Positions 8,465 to 18,056 of a stretch of 64,000 nt of DNA are shown here, piece by piece (position 1 is the first letter of the stretch; each line of letters starts with the position of its first letter). The translations under genes and the position numbers were made by a program. The stretch spans positions 62,001 through 126,000 of the forward strand of contig NZ_JAKGAO010000011.1 in the NCBI RefSeq assembly GCF_021532315.1, in the 5' to 3' direction. This DNA comes from Paenibacillus tarimensis (GTDB lineage Bacteria; Bacillota; Bacilli; Paenibacillales; Paenibacillaceae). The notes beneath the pieces were generated by a model. The model was not told the DNA's origin, searched no databases, and was given only the letters and a program-made list of their open reading frames with translations.

Positions 8465-8493
8465 TTATCCACATGTTATACACATTATCCACA
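8465..8493 (+). promoter_or_regulatory. Cluster of three perfect DnaA boxes
   Basis: TTATCCACA (8465-8473), TTATACACA (8476-8484) and TTATCCACA (8485-8493) all match the DnaA box TTATNCACA in the same orientation, separated by 2 and 0 bases. A partial box (CTGTCCACA, 8453-8461) precedes them. This is not an origin: no dnaA or dnaN is nearby. Such clusters elsewhere titrate DnaA or let it act as a regulator; the cluster also sits in the promoter region of the 7776-8306 gene. Confidence 0.75.
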
Positions 8494-8521
8494 GCGGCGA
8501 TCAGCAGCCTGTGTACATAGC

Positions 8522-8548
8522 AAAAACAGCTCCCGCCGGGGAGCTGTT
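8522..8548 (-). terminator. Intrinsic terminator after degU
   Basis: AACAGCTCCC (8525-8534) pairs perfectly with GGGAGCTGTT (8539-8548) across a four-base loop; the minus strand ends in five T (8526-8522). It closes the degS-degU operon. Confidence 0.85.
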
Positions 8549-8571
8549 CGCTTGTGAACCATACGTTTATA

Positions 8572-9297
8572 TTATAAGGTTACCCAGCCAAACTTGATCG
8601 AATTAATAACCGCCTGCGTGCGGTCATCAACCTCCATCTTCTGCAGGATACTGCTGACATGGTTTTTGACTGTCTTCTCACTGATATACAGGTATTCGCC
8701 AATCATCTTGTTGCTCTTGCCTTCCGCCATTAAGCGGAGCACTTCCGCCTCGCGGCGTGTAAGCGGATTGTTATCGCCTGCAACGAACTTAACGCCAGGC
8801 TCCTGCGTTGCAGCCGCTCCGGATACCACACCAATCTCATCCAGATAGGTCATTCGGCGGAGCTGGTTAATCAGCTTTCCCGTCACCTTCGGATGAATGT
8901 AGGCGTGGCCATTGACTACCGAGCGGATCGCGTTGATCAGCGACTCGGCTTCCATATCCTTCAGCAAATAACCAGATGCGCCTTTACGGAGCGTCTCGAA
9001 TACATAGCTTTCATCATCATGGATCGACAGGATAATAACTTTGATGTCGGGAAAAATATCACGGAGCCGCTCGGTTGCCACGACCCCGTTTTCTATTGGC
9101 ATGTTAATGTCCATCAGAACCACTTCAGGCTTGGTATGGTTACAGAACTCCAGAACCTGGATCCCGTCTCCGCACTCTCCGATGACCTCAAGGTCATCCT
9201 CCATGTTTAAAATCCGTTTAAGGCCTTCCCGGAACAACTGATGATCGTCTGCAATCAACACTTTAATTTTCCGGTTGCCCGCGGGCTTCTGATCCAT
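8572..9297 (-). CDS. degU: Response regulator DegU
   Basis: 241 residues: receiver domain (about 10-130) with acidic DD pair at 17-18, phospho-acceptor Asp63 in VLMDINMP and Lys in LLKDM, then a LuxR/NarL-type helix-turn-helix ([19 protein letters not shown]). DegU with DegS controls motility, competence, exoenzymes and biofilm in Bacillales. I start at ATG 9297, with AAGGAG 9 bases upstream; a TTG at 9303 is only 3 bases from that site. degS ends immediately upstream, so the pair is an operon. The neighbouring flagellar and competence genes are typical DegU targets in B. subtilis, but no DegU site was identified here. Confidence 0.95.
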   Translation of the reverse strand: MDQKPAGNRKIKVLIADDHQLFREGLKRILNMEDDLEVIGECGDGIQVLEFCNHTKPEVVLMDINMPIENGVVATERLRDIFPDIKVIILSIHDDESYVFETLRKGASGYLLKDMEAESLINAIRSVVNGHAYIHPKVTGKLINQLRRMTYLDEIGVVSGAAATQEPGVKFVAGDNNPLTRREAEVLRLMAEGKSNKMIGEYLYISEKTVKNHVSSILQKMEVDDRTQAVINSIKFGWVTL

Positions 9298-9303
9298 CGT
9301 CAA

Positions 9304-10464
9304 TTACTCCTTTCTCTGTTCCGCATTTATCGGAATTTGAATCGAAATTTTCGTCCCCTGATTGATGGCGGATTCGATATGCATCCTCCCCTCCAGAAGC
9401 TCGACTCTCTCTCTCATGCCGATCAGGCCGAAATGAGTGCTATCCTTGGATCTTGCTTCTACTACATCAACATTGAAGCCCGAGCCGTTATCCTGGATGA
9501 GAATCTTCACCATGTCAGTTTGGTACTTCACTTCTAGTCCTATAAAAGTAGGATTCGCATGTTTTAACGCATTTGTACAGGCCTCTTGCACTAGCCGGTA
9601 GATCGCTGCCTCCATTGCGGAGGGGAGCCGGGTCTCACGGCCAATCGTCTCAAACACGGTGCGGATTTGCGTCTTTTCCTCAAAATCCTGCATGTATTTG
9701 CGCAGAGTCGGGACGAGTCCCAGATCATCCAAGGCCATCGGTCGCAGATTGAACATGATTTTCCTGATTTCTTCCAGTCCGGACCGGACCTGTCCCTTTA
9801 AGTCTATTAATTCGTCCTGCACTAGCTTAAATTCCTGCTTGCCGAGCATTCTTTCTGCAATTTCCGTCCTAAGCACTATATTGGCAAGGGACTGAGCAGG
9901 ACCATCATGGATCTCTCTGGCTATCCGTTTGCGTTCTTCTTCTTGGGCTAGAATAATTTTTAAACCGAGCAGTTGGCGGTTCTTAGCTGACTCCAAAATT
10001 CGGGTCACCTGATTCAAGTCTCCAGAAAGGTACTCCAGCACTACATTAATCTGGGATCCTATTGTTTCGGCGCGCTCAAGAGAGAGCTCGACGTTCTTGA
10101 CCCGCTTCTGCAGGTCATCACGCCGAGCCTTCAGATAAGCTTCCTTTTCCCTGTATACCATTAAATCCAGCTGCAGCTGTGTAGCTTTCTCATAAGCGGA
10201 TTTAATATCGGCTTCCTTATAACGGATGAAATCCTTGCTGACCTCGGTCAGACGAATCCGCGCACGGCGGTATTCCAGCTCCAGCTGATCGACCTTCTCG
10301 ATCGTATCAGCTGTCTCCCTCAATACCTCCTCAAGCTCCTGATTCAGCAGCAGAAGCTCCTCGCGCGCGGTTTCCCCTATCTCAAATATTTGGTATTTGC
10401 TGTCTTCCATCACCGTAATCGCATTCTTGATGACACGATCAATGTTGTATGTCCGGTCCTCCAC
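9304..10464 (-). CDS. degS: Sensor histidine kinase DegS
   Basis: 386 residues, cytoplasmic (no membrane segment). A long coiled coil (about 35-165) leads to the dimerisation/phospho-acceptor helix with His186 in REIHDGPAQS, followed by the HATPase domain (VQEACTNALKHA; DNGSGF; GLIGMRERV). Length and order match B. subtilis DegS (385 residues). Translation starts at GTG 10464; the GGAGGG site is about 13 bases away, which is a long spacing and suggests modest initiation. A TGGTATGAT extended -10-like sequence lies about 40 bases upstream. Confidence 0.95.
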   Translation of the reverse strand: MEDRTYNIDRVIKNAITVMEDSKYQIFEIGETAREELLLLNQELEEVLRETADTIEKVDQLELEYRRARIRLTEVSKDFIRYKEADIKSAYEKATQLQLDLMVYREKEAYLKARRDDLQKRVKNVELSLERAETIGSQINVVLEYLSGDLNQVTRILESAKNRQLLGLKIILAQEEERKRIAREIHDGPAQSLANIVLRTEIAERMLGKQEFKLVQDELIDLKGQVRSGLEEIRKIMFNLRPMALDDLGLVPTLRKYMQDFEEKTQIRTVFETIGRETRLPSAMEAAIYRLVQEACTNALKHANPTFIGLEVKYQTDMVKILIQDNGSGFNVDVVEARSKDSTHFGLIGMRERVELLEGRMHIESAINQGTKISIQIPINAEQRKE

Positions 10465-10503
10465 GTGTTTTACGTCACCCTCCGGTTAAATTCACTAACC
10501 ATT

Positions 10504-10512
10504 ATCATACCA
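10504..10512 (-). promoter_or_regulatory. Possible extended -10 promoter for degS-degU
   Basis: The minus strand reads TGG-TATGAT (TATGAT at 10509-10504), an extended -10 arrangement, about 40 bases before the degS start. I could not find a convincing -35, so this is tentative. Confidence 0.35.
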
Positions 10513-10537
10513 TAAAACACGTTCGGGATGCCCGGGA

Positions 10538-13294
10538 TCATTGGATCGTTATTGTTTTAGTTGTTCCTTCCCATTTTACACTCATGCCAAGCTGTTCCGA
10601 CACCAATCGAACTGGGACTAAAGTGCGCCCATCCCGGACAATTGGCGATTGGTCCGCCTCGTTTCGTACGCCGTTTATAACAAAAGCCTTCTTGCCCAGC
10701 CACATATCCAGCATTCGGTCGCCGCGGATAGCCGTTGCACGCTTGGCCGGCTGATCCCAGTCTACCTGGCCGCCCATCGTATCAGCCACAAACCGCAGCG
10801 GCAGATAAGTCACACCCTTTAATGCTATTGGCGCTACATCAAGCTTAACCTTTTCCCCGTTCACGGTCGCCGATTTACTGCCGAGCTTCAGTATGACTTT
10901 GGCTTTGGAAGGGGCTGCAGTCACCGGATATTGTACGTTAATATTGTCAAAAGCCAGCTCGCCGGACGGCTCCCGTTCATCCTGTCCCTCGGCAAGTGTG
11001 ACTACGTACAGATTTTTCAATTTAACCGGGTAGGCAATTCCTGTAGACGGAAATGCCGCTTTCACAGTCTTCCAGCCTGTCCAGCTAATCGCATCCGCCA
11101 AGGTCACCAGATGCTCCTTCCCGTTGGCGTCTACTAGTGTGGCCCGCAGCCAGTTTCGTCCCGCATCGCCGTATACATCCAGACTGAAGCCGTTAGGCGT
11201 CCCCGCAAGCGGGATACCTCCCCCACTGCTGTTGAGTACGGCGTAGGCCGCCTTGGTCTTATTCTCCGTACTTCCCTGGAAGTCATAGCTGAACTTCAGC
11301 ACCTTGGAAGTCTCTCGGCCGCTGTAGCCTGTTACGAGCTGCACCGAGCCCTTCACACCGGCAGGAGTGCCGCTGGTTGTAATGCCATAGCTGACCTTCT
11401 CAAAGTCTTCCAGCCGCTGGTCAGTCGTTCCACCGGCAGACATCACCAGCACAGCTGAGTAGCCGTCATAACGTGCGATTGCATAGCCGGCCTTCGTTTC
11501 TGGCTTCACTGTATCAACCGTAAGAATGCCATCCTTCACGCTCCCGGTAAATCCGATGAGCTCCCACTTCAGCGACGCAGCCGGCACATGATATGCTTTC
11601 CCATCCTCCAGCACTGCCGTTACCGGTACCTGAACCGAAGAGCCTGCGTTCAGAACTGTGGACGATGCATTGATCGTCAGCTTATTAATCTTCGCTTCCC
11701 CTACCACTTCAATCGGGAGCTTGCTCGATCCCGTCCCGGATTTTACGGTCAAGTTCGCCTCTCCCGGCTTAATGCCCGTCACAGTCCCGTTATTCACTTT
11801 GGCTACCCCCGTCTTGTCAATACTCCAGGAGGCAGTGATGCCCGATGGGTCTACCGGATTATAGTACGTATCATAGGCTTTCACGCTATAGGCTGCCTGC
11901 TCGCCGATGAAGAGCGTCTGTTTGCCGCTGGCCGTGATCCCTTTTACTGAACCCTTGGGCGCTAATGTATAAACGCCGATGCCGTTAACGACCGGACGCT
12001 GATACGTCCCCCCGCTGTTATCTTCCGTCGGATGCGACAGCTTAATATTGAATTCACCGAGCGGGCGGTCTACCATCGTTGTCGAGCCTCCGCCATCGAG
12101 ATTTACGCCCTTCCAGACCCCCAGCTTCACCATCACGGATTGAAGCTCCGACAGCGTCATTCCCTTACTGCTTCCGAAATCCTCCACCGTGATAAGATAA
12201 GCCTTCTTCCCATCCCTGGAATAGCCCGCAGCCGTCCTCGCCCGGTCCGAGTTAGGGCTGATCCCGCTCACGCTACGTGAATAGGAGGCCGCCTTACCTT
12301 CATTGACGAGAATAGTATGTCCGCCCACCATGAATTGAAAGGCTGATTCCGTATAGCTCTTCCCTGTTGTCACCGACTTTAGCTGGTAGTCGCTCTGAAC
12401 CGGTGAGCCAACTGTCAGATTCTCGCGGACAAACTTGGCTGCCGTTCCATGGGCCCGGAGAATATAGCCATCCGCCGGAGCATTGGCCGCAAGCGAAGCG
12501 TTATCCGCTATCTGTGTGACGATCCCGTTCTGTACCAGCACTTCCGTTGGTGAAGTGGCACTAAGCACTGTATTCGGACGCTGAGCCGCCGTCCAGCTGC
12601 TGGTGTAGATATATAATGCGTTAGCATGACTATATGCATTATCGGGGGCCATCCGGTAAGATGACTCGTTAATGCCCGTGAGCGGAAAAGCAGCTCCGTT
12701 CGCTGCCGTCACGGTGCCCTCGAACGTAAATTGATCCACCATCGGCACCTTATCTGCTGTTACCGCAAACATATACATGCCCTGAATACGCTTCGGGCTC
12801 TTCACTAATTTACCGCTCGTAATCTGCGCGCCGAAAGGCACGGCCTCCGAGCTGCCCGTATCGAAGAAATCCGCATTAATGCCGGCCACGGCCCCGGTGT
12901 CCTTTGCCATCTTCATGACAGTGGACTTGCCCGGAAGGCTGCTGTTTCCGTTCATGGCATTAAGCTGGACATGAGGATTCGTCAGATCAACCTCAATGAC
13001 GTGAATGTTAGCTGTATCCGTTTCACCGCTGCGTACAGAGGTCCACTTGTAATCCTTGCGTACCGCGCCAGATGTAATAATATTTTCGGCAAGAAGTTTT
13101 AACTGCTCGTTCCCCACAGCAGCCGCAGCTGTGCCGCCCAGCGTGATCCCTGTTCCCGCCATAAGGCCGGAAGCCCCTGGCTGAACCAGCAGTGCGCTCC
13201 CGAGTGCGAGTACAAGCAGTGTTTTTGCCGCCTTCTTCCGCTTTCCTGGCCGCAGTTGTCCGTTCCCGCTGCTGTGATATTTCAATCTATGCAT
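10538..13294 (-). CDS. Exported phosphodiester glycosidase (NAGPA-type) with Ig-like and stalk domains
   Basis: 918 residues. A signal peptide (basic start, then LLVLALGSALLVQPGASG) precedes a phosphodiester-glycosidase/NAGPA-type domain (about 60-440) marked by VNLDGGGSTTMV near 403. Next is a BIG2-like Ig domain (about 455-530), then a carbohydrate-binding-like stretch (about 630-790), and a C-terminal copper-amine-oxidase-N-type stalk repeat (about 798-918; GVTYLPLRFVADTMGG and GRTLVPVRLVSEQLG). It probably acts on an envelope or extracellular glycopolymer; the substrate is unknown. ATG 13294 has GGGAG 13 bases upstream. A perfect 19-base palindrome sits 27 bases before the start. Confidence 0.85.
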   Translation of the reverse strand: MHRLKYHSSGNGQLRPGKRKKAAKTLLVLALGSALLVQPGASGLMAGTGITLGGTAAAAVGNEQLKLLAENIITSGAVRKDYKWTSVRSGETDTANIHVIEVDLTNPHVQLNAMNGNSSLPGKSTVMKMAKDTGAVAGINADFFDTGSSEAVPFGAQITSGKLVKSPKRIQGMYMFAVTADKVPMVDQFTFEGTVTAANGAAFPLTGINESSYRMAPDNAYSHANALYIYTSSWTAAQRPNTVLSATSPTEVLVQNGIVTQIADNASLAANAPADGYILRAHGTAAKFVRENLTVGSPVQSDYQLKSVTTGKSYTESAFQFMVGGHTILVNEGKAASYSRSVSGISPNSDRARTAAGYSRDGKKAYLITVEDFGSSKGMTLSELQSVMVKLGVWKGVNLDGGGSTTMVDRPLGEFNIKLSHPTEDNSGGTYQRPVVNGIGVYTLAPKGSVKGITASGKQTLFIGEQAAYSVKAYDTYYNPVDPSGITASWSIDKTGVAKVNNGTVTGIKPGEANLTVKSGTGSSKLPIEVVGEAKINKLTINASSTVLNAGSSVQVPVTAVLEDGKAYHVPAASLKWELIGFTGSVKDGILTVDTVKPETKAGYAIARYDGYSAVLVMSAGGTTDQRLEDFEKVSYGITTSGTPAGVKGSVQLVTGYSGRETSKVLKFSYDFQGSTENKTKAAYAVLNSSGGGIPLAGTPNGFSLDVYGDAGRNWLRATLVDANGKEHLVTLADAISWTGWKTVKAAFPSTGIAYPVKLKNLYVVTLAEGQDEREPSGELAFDNINVQYPVTAAPSKAKVILKLGSKSATVNGEKVKLDVAPIALKGVTYLPLRFVADTMGGQVDWDQPAKRATAIRGDRMLDMWLGKKAFVINGVRNEADQSPIVRDGRTLVPVRLVSEQLGMSVKWEGTTKTITIQ

Positions 13295-13320
13295 AACCGT
13301 TTCATCGCTCCCATTCTAAA

Positions 13321-13339
13321 AGTCTATTAGTAATAGACT
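13321..13339. promoter_or_regulatory. Operator-like 19-bp perfect palindrome
   Basis: AGTCTATTAGTAATAGACT has two perfect 9-base arms around a central G (13330). It lies 27 bases upstream of the glycosidase start, where a dimeric repressor would block transcription or early elongation. No T-tract follows on either strand, so it does not look like a terminator. The regulator is unknown. Confidence 0.55.
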
Positions 13340-13402
13340 CCTAGAGGGAAGAAAAAGTTCCGCTAGATTAGAAGACTCTCATTTAGCAAAAGCTTCAAAT
13401 AG

Positions 13403-13443
13403 AAAAAAACGCCCGGAATCCTATAGATAGATTCCAGGCGTTT
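13403..13443 (-). terminator. Intrinsic terminator after the 13493-17869 gene
   Basis: AAACGCC-C-GGAATC pairs with GATTCC-A-GGCGTTT around a short loop; the minus strand continues into seven T (13409-13403). Confidence 0.85.
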
Positions 13444-13492
13444 ATTGGTCATTTTCTCAATACTAATTTTTGGTGCAGGTCAGTTCCTTACT

Positions 13493-16400
13493 TTAAACAT
13501 CCATAAAGTCTACATAATCGAGCAGACGTTTAATCATCACGGCCGCCTGGGCACGTGTGGCATTTGATTTCGGACTGAAAACAGTGGAAGATGTGCCGTT
13601 GATCAATTCGCTTGATACGGCTTTGGCGATATCCACCTGCGCCCATGGTGAGATCGATGTGCGGTCCTTGAACCGGGACAGGACCGACAATGTCGTTCCC
13701 GAGAGGGTCAGATCCTTACCGGCGGTATTAGCCGCCCGCACCAGCATGGCCGCAATCTGCTCTCTTGTAATCGGAGCATTAGGTTTGAACGTGCCATCCG
13801 TGTAGCCCTGGATAATCCCAGCCTTAGAAGCCGCTCCGATATACGCGGCCATGGTCGTCGCGGTGTTCACGTCCTTGAATTTGGCAGCCGCCGCCTTATC
13901 TCCAGCGAGGCCAAGACCTTTGGAGATGTAAGCTGCGAACTCACCCCTGGTAATCGCTTTGTCCGGTTCGAAGGCTGAAGCTGTTTTACCTTCCGCTACG
14001 AACTTATTTACCATCAATAGGACATCGTTGCGTCCCCAGTGCTTCTCAACATCTTTATAGGTCGTTGTTCCCTTAACAGCTGCAAATGAGCTGCTGATTT
14101 TGCTCTTAAATGTAATCAATGTGTAGCCGTCAGTCTGCGTCATCTTGGTCGGTGCATAAGACAAGATTCCCGTCTGCGGATCAAGCCATACCATACCGCT
14201 CTGACGCGGCGTAATAGCTTGAGCCGTCCGGATCGTGCGCGTGACATAGTCCTTGAATGCCGGAAGCTCAATATTTGGTCCATTATTGTGAAGAAAGGTT
14301 TGGTATATGACCGGACTTGTCATCAACTGTGCCTGAGATCGGTTAATGGCCGAGGTCAGCTCCGCCGTCTGAGTGGAGGTTGTCGGCTCCATCTTCAGCA
14401 GCAGATACCCGACCGTCCCCCCTGCGTTAAGCAGCTTGGCAGTTTCTGCGTAATCAATTGCGGATACAGGCACCTCATAGGTGGTGTCTTTGTACTTCAC
14501 AATGAATGCCGCGTCAGCTGTCATACTCTTCACTTCTTCCAAAGCCCGCAGTGGTACGGCTACTACTGCCGCCCGTTCGGTCTCCGGTACGGCGAAGACA
14601 ACGCGCCCTTTCGATGCACTTGAATTCCTTGCTGCACTGAATGCTGAAGACAACTTTTCGTTGGTAATCGTGTAGCGGTTAACCGTCATTCCCGTAGGCG
14701 TCGTATCTGAGGTAACCATAGCGCCCGCCTTATCCATCTGAATGGCGCCGTCGGTTGCCTGTGTCACACCATCGGGCAGCGTAACGGCTGTACCTGTGCC
14801 TGCCGTCTGGTTCAAAGCTGCGTTATCCATAAATCCGGGTATCGTTGTCCCGCTAGATGTACGGAGACCGATGCCCGAATTATAATAGCTTACGGTTACG
14901 ACCTCGCCTGCCAGCACAGGCGAATGCAGAGTCAAGTATACAGAGGTTCCTGATACCATTACGGAAGCCACTGACCGAAGTGAGCCGCCCACCTTAACCG
15001 TAAATTGACTGGACAGCGGCGTGTATGCCGCATCAAGTGCCTGTGGGTAGGTAATCAAGATCTGGCTGCCGCTCGCATACAAGCCGCTGTACGTGCCCGT
15101 CGTGACGACGCCTGCGTTCATGCCACTGAATGGCAGTGCTGCATTGCCCGAAGCATCTGAAACGGCAGGTGTGCCTCCTGTGTAGCTGACAAGGACGGAC
15201 TGTCCCGCTGTCACTTCCGAAGCCAGTGTTAACAGGACGGTTCTGCCTTCAACTCGTACATTCGTTATAGTCCGGCTGGTACCGTTAACAACCACTGTGA
15301 ATTGACTGGCTGCAGGTACCCGCGCGGTGCTTAACGCCTCATCGTAGGTGAGCGTTACGGTAGATCCATTTACCGCAGCGCCCGTAATGACTGGCGCTCG
15401 CGTATCCAGGTTGTTTACAACACTGAATCCTGAGAATGCCTGTACGCTGTTGCCGCTTAAATCCTTAAGAGGGTAAGAACCAGGCGTATAGCTGACCGTA
15501 ACGCTCTCGCCGTTGCCCGCCGCACTGCTCAGGGTAAGCGTCAGAGTCGAATTCGATCCGCTGATTTGCTGAACGTACCGTGCCGAACCACCGATCATGA
15601 CGGAGAATTGGCTCCCTGCATAAGGAGATATTGTATTAAGGCTCTCATTAAATGTCAGGGTCAGCGTATTCCCGACTATCGTTCCGCTGGTTGGACGCGG
15701 CAGCACGTTATCCGATGTATTCGTTACTTCGTAATTATTAAAGGCTATTGCTTTGTTCTCGGAAAGGTCCTGTACCGCTTTGGAATCCTCTGGCACCGTG
15801 TAGGATATCTTCACCGTCTGTCCGAAGACAACTCCGCTCTGCAGTGTTACGAAGACGGTCTGACCTTCAACTGACACTGCTGTTACAGCTCTGGATACAC
15901 CATTGACTGTGACATAATAGCTGCCGGGATACGGATAAGCACTCTTGGCCAGCTCCTCATTGTAGATCAAGGCAATCTTAGATCCGCCTGACATCTGCGC
16001 ACCCGTAAGTGCTGGTGCCGTCCGGTCTGAGCCGATGGTTTGGAATGTCCACTCATAAGGATTCAGAATACCGCCAAATCGGTTCCCGGACATATCCGTA
16101 ATCGAATCTGCAGCTATTTCCACGTAATAAGAAGTGGCTGCCGCCAGTCCTGCGTCACCTTGAGCTGGCGTAATTACTAGTTTGCGATTATCTTCCGGGC
16201 TTATGCTGAGGGTCGTCGCTATACTGGTCTGGCTGCCATTCATAGCTGTTGATGCCCGTTTGATGACAACCCCTGCCGGATTGGCAATACTGATGGGCTT
16301 GCTGAAGGTGGCTGTGAACTGTGAGTCAAGTCTGACACTGTTCGTGCCGGCAACAGGCGACAGAGATACGATCGTAGGAACTGTGCTGTCAGAGCTTGCC

Positions 16401-17869
16401 GTAAATTTCCATCCGTTCGTGTCGTGAATACCCACATAATAATTTCCTGAGGCATCCACGAAGGCTGAGCTTGATACCTGGACATAATATTGCGAGCCAT
16501 TTACAAACTGCAAGCCTGTTTTAACGTTAATTTTCGTCGTGCCACCGCCCGTAACCTGATTGGAGGTTACAGGAATTGAAGTAAAGGTTGTGTGGTTGGC
16601 TGCATTACGAATTGTGATCGAACCGCTGCCCGGGAATACCGGTTCATCGAAGAGCAGCTCCAGTTCCCCCGCCAATATAGCCACTGTTCCATTTGGCTGA
16701 GGCTTCAGCCCTTCCCTGACGAGCTGCGGCGCTCTGGTATCGGAGCTTAGCCCTGTAGAGAAGTTCCATGTGCTGGCATCATAGATTCCCTGAAACGCTA
16801 CATCTCTTGCAGCTTCGTAGACCAGCACCCCCGCATCCACCAATATGTAATACGCCGTGTTCCCTTCAAGCGCGGCAGAGAAGGATGCTGTATTGCCTGT
16901 AACTGTTACACTGCTCAGTGGAATCGTACGCACTGTCTCATTGTTGGCAAGCTTGTTGATTTTAATCGAGCCGCTGGTGCCTTTGACAATATTGGCATTA
17001 AAGGTCATGCTGAACTGCGGACTTGTTGAAACAGCATAGGCATTGTCCTCTGGTTTTAGTACTGGCATAGGCATCGGTGGGGCAGATGTGGTAAACGTCC
17101 AGCCGCTATACGCCGCAAAGCTGTTGCCCGCCGTATCCTGGAATGCACCTGCTGTAATGGATACCGAATACGAGGTATTCGATTTGAACGCTGTCAGCGG
17201 GGTGATGCGTATCTTATTAGTTCCTCCCCCCTGGACATTGGAGGATAGGACGCCTACGGTCTGGGTATCACCAGCCGAAGCAAACGTTACGGTACCGTTC
17301 GATGCAACGACCGGCTTGTTAAAGGTCAGTTCCACATAAGCGCCCGCATAGCTGACCGCTCCAGAGACCGGATACTGCTCCGTTACTACTGGAGCTGTCG
17401 TATCGCTTGCAGCAACCGTGAAAGACCAGTCCGTCGCATTGCGGATACCCGCATAGCTCTTACCCGAGTTGCTGACAAAGGCTCCCTCGTCTACAAGCAC
17501 ATAGTAGCTGGCGTTCACCAGCATATTTTTCTCTGGATCAATCGTCACTACCTTGGGATTGGTAGGCGAAATGGAGACTCTGCTGCTCGTCGCCACGGTA
17601 TAGGACTCGACAATTTCATTAGTCGCTACATTCCGGAGCGTAATAGCGGCTGCTCCGCTTCCTTTGGTCACATCCTCATCAAATGTCAGTGTCAGATTAC
17701 TGCCTGGCGAAATATGAACAGCCTTGTTCGCCGGGTATGTAGCAAGCAGCAGCGGGCCGTCTGATCCTGCTGATGCTTGTGGCAGTACCTGTCCTAACGG
17801 CGCTGTACCCAGTTGGATCATGACGATCGCCATTAAGCTTAGAATGAACTTCTTCCCTTTCCAGAACAA
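13493..17869 (-). CDS. Giant S-layer-homology surface protein with Ig-like and SwmB repeats
   Basis: 1458 residues. A signal peptide (KKFILSLMAIVMIQLG) is followed by about five SbsA/Big_5-type Ig domains (about 38-612, each with a TFDEDV/TFNKPV-type strand and ending in W.FT), then about four SwmB-type repeats (about 617-1010; LIYNEELAKSAYPYPGSYY and relatives). A less repetitive region leads to three C-terminal SLH domains (about 1275-1458) with ITRGEF, ITREQI and ATRAQA motifs. SLH domains bind pyruvylated secondary cell wall polymer, so this is a wall-anchored stalk or adhesin-like protein. Start TTG 17869 has GGGGAG 9 bases upstream. A SigD-type promoter precedes it. Confidence 0.88.
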   Translation of the reverse strand: MFWKGKKFILSLMAIVMIQLGTAPLGQVLPQASAGSDGPLLLATYPANKAVHISPGSNLTLTFDEDVTKGSGAAAITLRNVATNEIVESYTVATSSRVSISPTNPKVVTIDPEKNMLVNASYYVLVDEGAFVSNSGKSYAGIRNATDWSFTVAASDTTAPVVTEQYPVSGAVSYAGAYVELTFNKPVVASNGTVTFASAGDTQTVGVLSSNVQGGGTNKIRITPLTAFKSNTSYSVSITAGAFQDTAGNSFAAYSGWTFTTSAPPMPMPVLKPEDNAYAVSTSPQFSMTFNANIVKGTSGSIKINKLANNETVRTIPLSSVTVTGNTASFSAALEGNTAYYILVDAGVLVYEAARDVAFQGIYDASTWNFSTGLSSDTRAPQLVREGLKPQPNGTVAILAGELELLFDEPVFPGSGSITIRNAANHTTFTSIPVTSNQVTGGGTTKINVKTGLQFVNGSQYYVQVSSSAFVDASGNYYVGIHDTNGWKFTASSDSTVPTIVSLSPVAGTNSVRLDSQFTATFSKPISIANPAGVVIKRASTAMNGSQTSIATTLSISPEDNRKLVITPAQGDAGLAAATSYYVEIAADSITDMSGNRFGGILNPYEWTFQTIGSDRTAPALTGAQMSGGSKIALIYNEELAKSAYPYPGSYYVTVNGVSRAVTAVSVEGQTVFVTLQSGVVFGQTVKISYTVPEDSKAVQDLSENKAIAFNNYEVTNTSDNVLPRPTSGTIVGNTLTLTFNESLNTISPYAGSQFSVMIGGSARYVQQISGSNSTLTLTLSSAAGNGESVTVSYTPGSYPLKDLSGNSVQAFSGFSVVNNLDTRAPVITGAAVNGSTVTLTYDEALSTARVPAASQFTVVVNGTSRTITNVRVEGRTVLLTLASEVTAGQSVLVSYTGGTPAVSDASGNAALPFSGMNAGVVTTGTYSGLYASGSQILITYPQALDAAYTPLSSQFTVKVGGSLRSVASVMVSGTSVYLTLHSPVLAGEVVTVSYYNSGIGLRTSSGTTIPGFMDNAALNQTAGTGTAVTLPDGVTQATDGAIQMDKAGAMVTSDTTPTGMTVNRYTITNEKLSSAFSAARNSSASKGRVVFAVPETERAAVVAVPLRALEEVKSMTADAAFIVKYKDTTYEVPVSAIDYAETAKLLNAGGTVGYLLLKMEPTTSTQTAELTSAINRSQAQLMTSPVIYQTFLHNNGPNIELPAFKDYVTRTIRTAQAITPRQSGMVWLDPQTGILSYAPTKMTQTDGYTLITFKSKISSSFAAVKGTTTYKDVEKHWGRNDVLLMVNKFVAEGKTASAFEPDKAITRGEFAAYISKGLGLAGDKAAAAKFKDVNTATTMAAYIGAASKAGIIQGYTDGTFKPNAPITREQIAAMLVRAANTAGKDLTLSGTTLSVLSRFKDRTSISPWAQVDIAKAVSSELINGTSSTVFSPKSNATRAQAAVMIKRLLDYVDFMDV

Positions 17870-17907
17870 ACCGGATCACTCCCCATAAAATTACACTTGT
17901 ATCTTTA

Positions 17908-17935
17908 TTGTCGGTTTTAACCAGTACGAACTTTA
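17908..17935 (-). promoter_or_regulatory. Candidate SigD-type promoter for the 13493-17869 gene
   Basis: Minus strand: TAAA (17935-17932), 16-base spacer, ACCGACAA (17915-17908). It keeps the CCGA core and the spacing of the flgM promoter. Thirteen bases around the -35 (AAAACCTAAAGTT) are identical to the promoter of the other giant SLH gene at 26391-30479. Confidence 0.55.
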
Positions 17936-17966
17936 GGTTTTAGACGAAGTGTTAATATCTTCATGC

Positions 17967-18004
17967 AAAAAAGCCTGCATCCAGCTAATGCTGTTTGCAG
18001 GCTT
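17967..18004 (-). terminator. Intrinsic terminator after metK
   Basis: AAGCCTGCA pairs with TGCAGGCTT across an imperfect loop, followed by six T on the minus strand (17972-17967). Confidence 0.85.
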
Positions 18005-18056
18005 CTATGGTTAGAACACATAATATAGAACGACTAGTTACGACTAGTTTAAGACC

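Noticed and set aside
8465-8493. Chromosomal replication origin at the DnaA boxes
   Set aside because: There is no dnaA, dnaN or AT-rich unwinding region and only three boxes; the neighbouring genes are comFA and degU.
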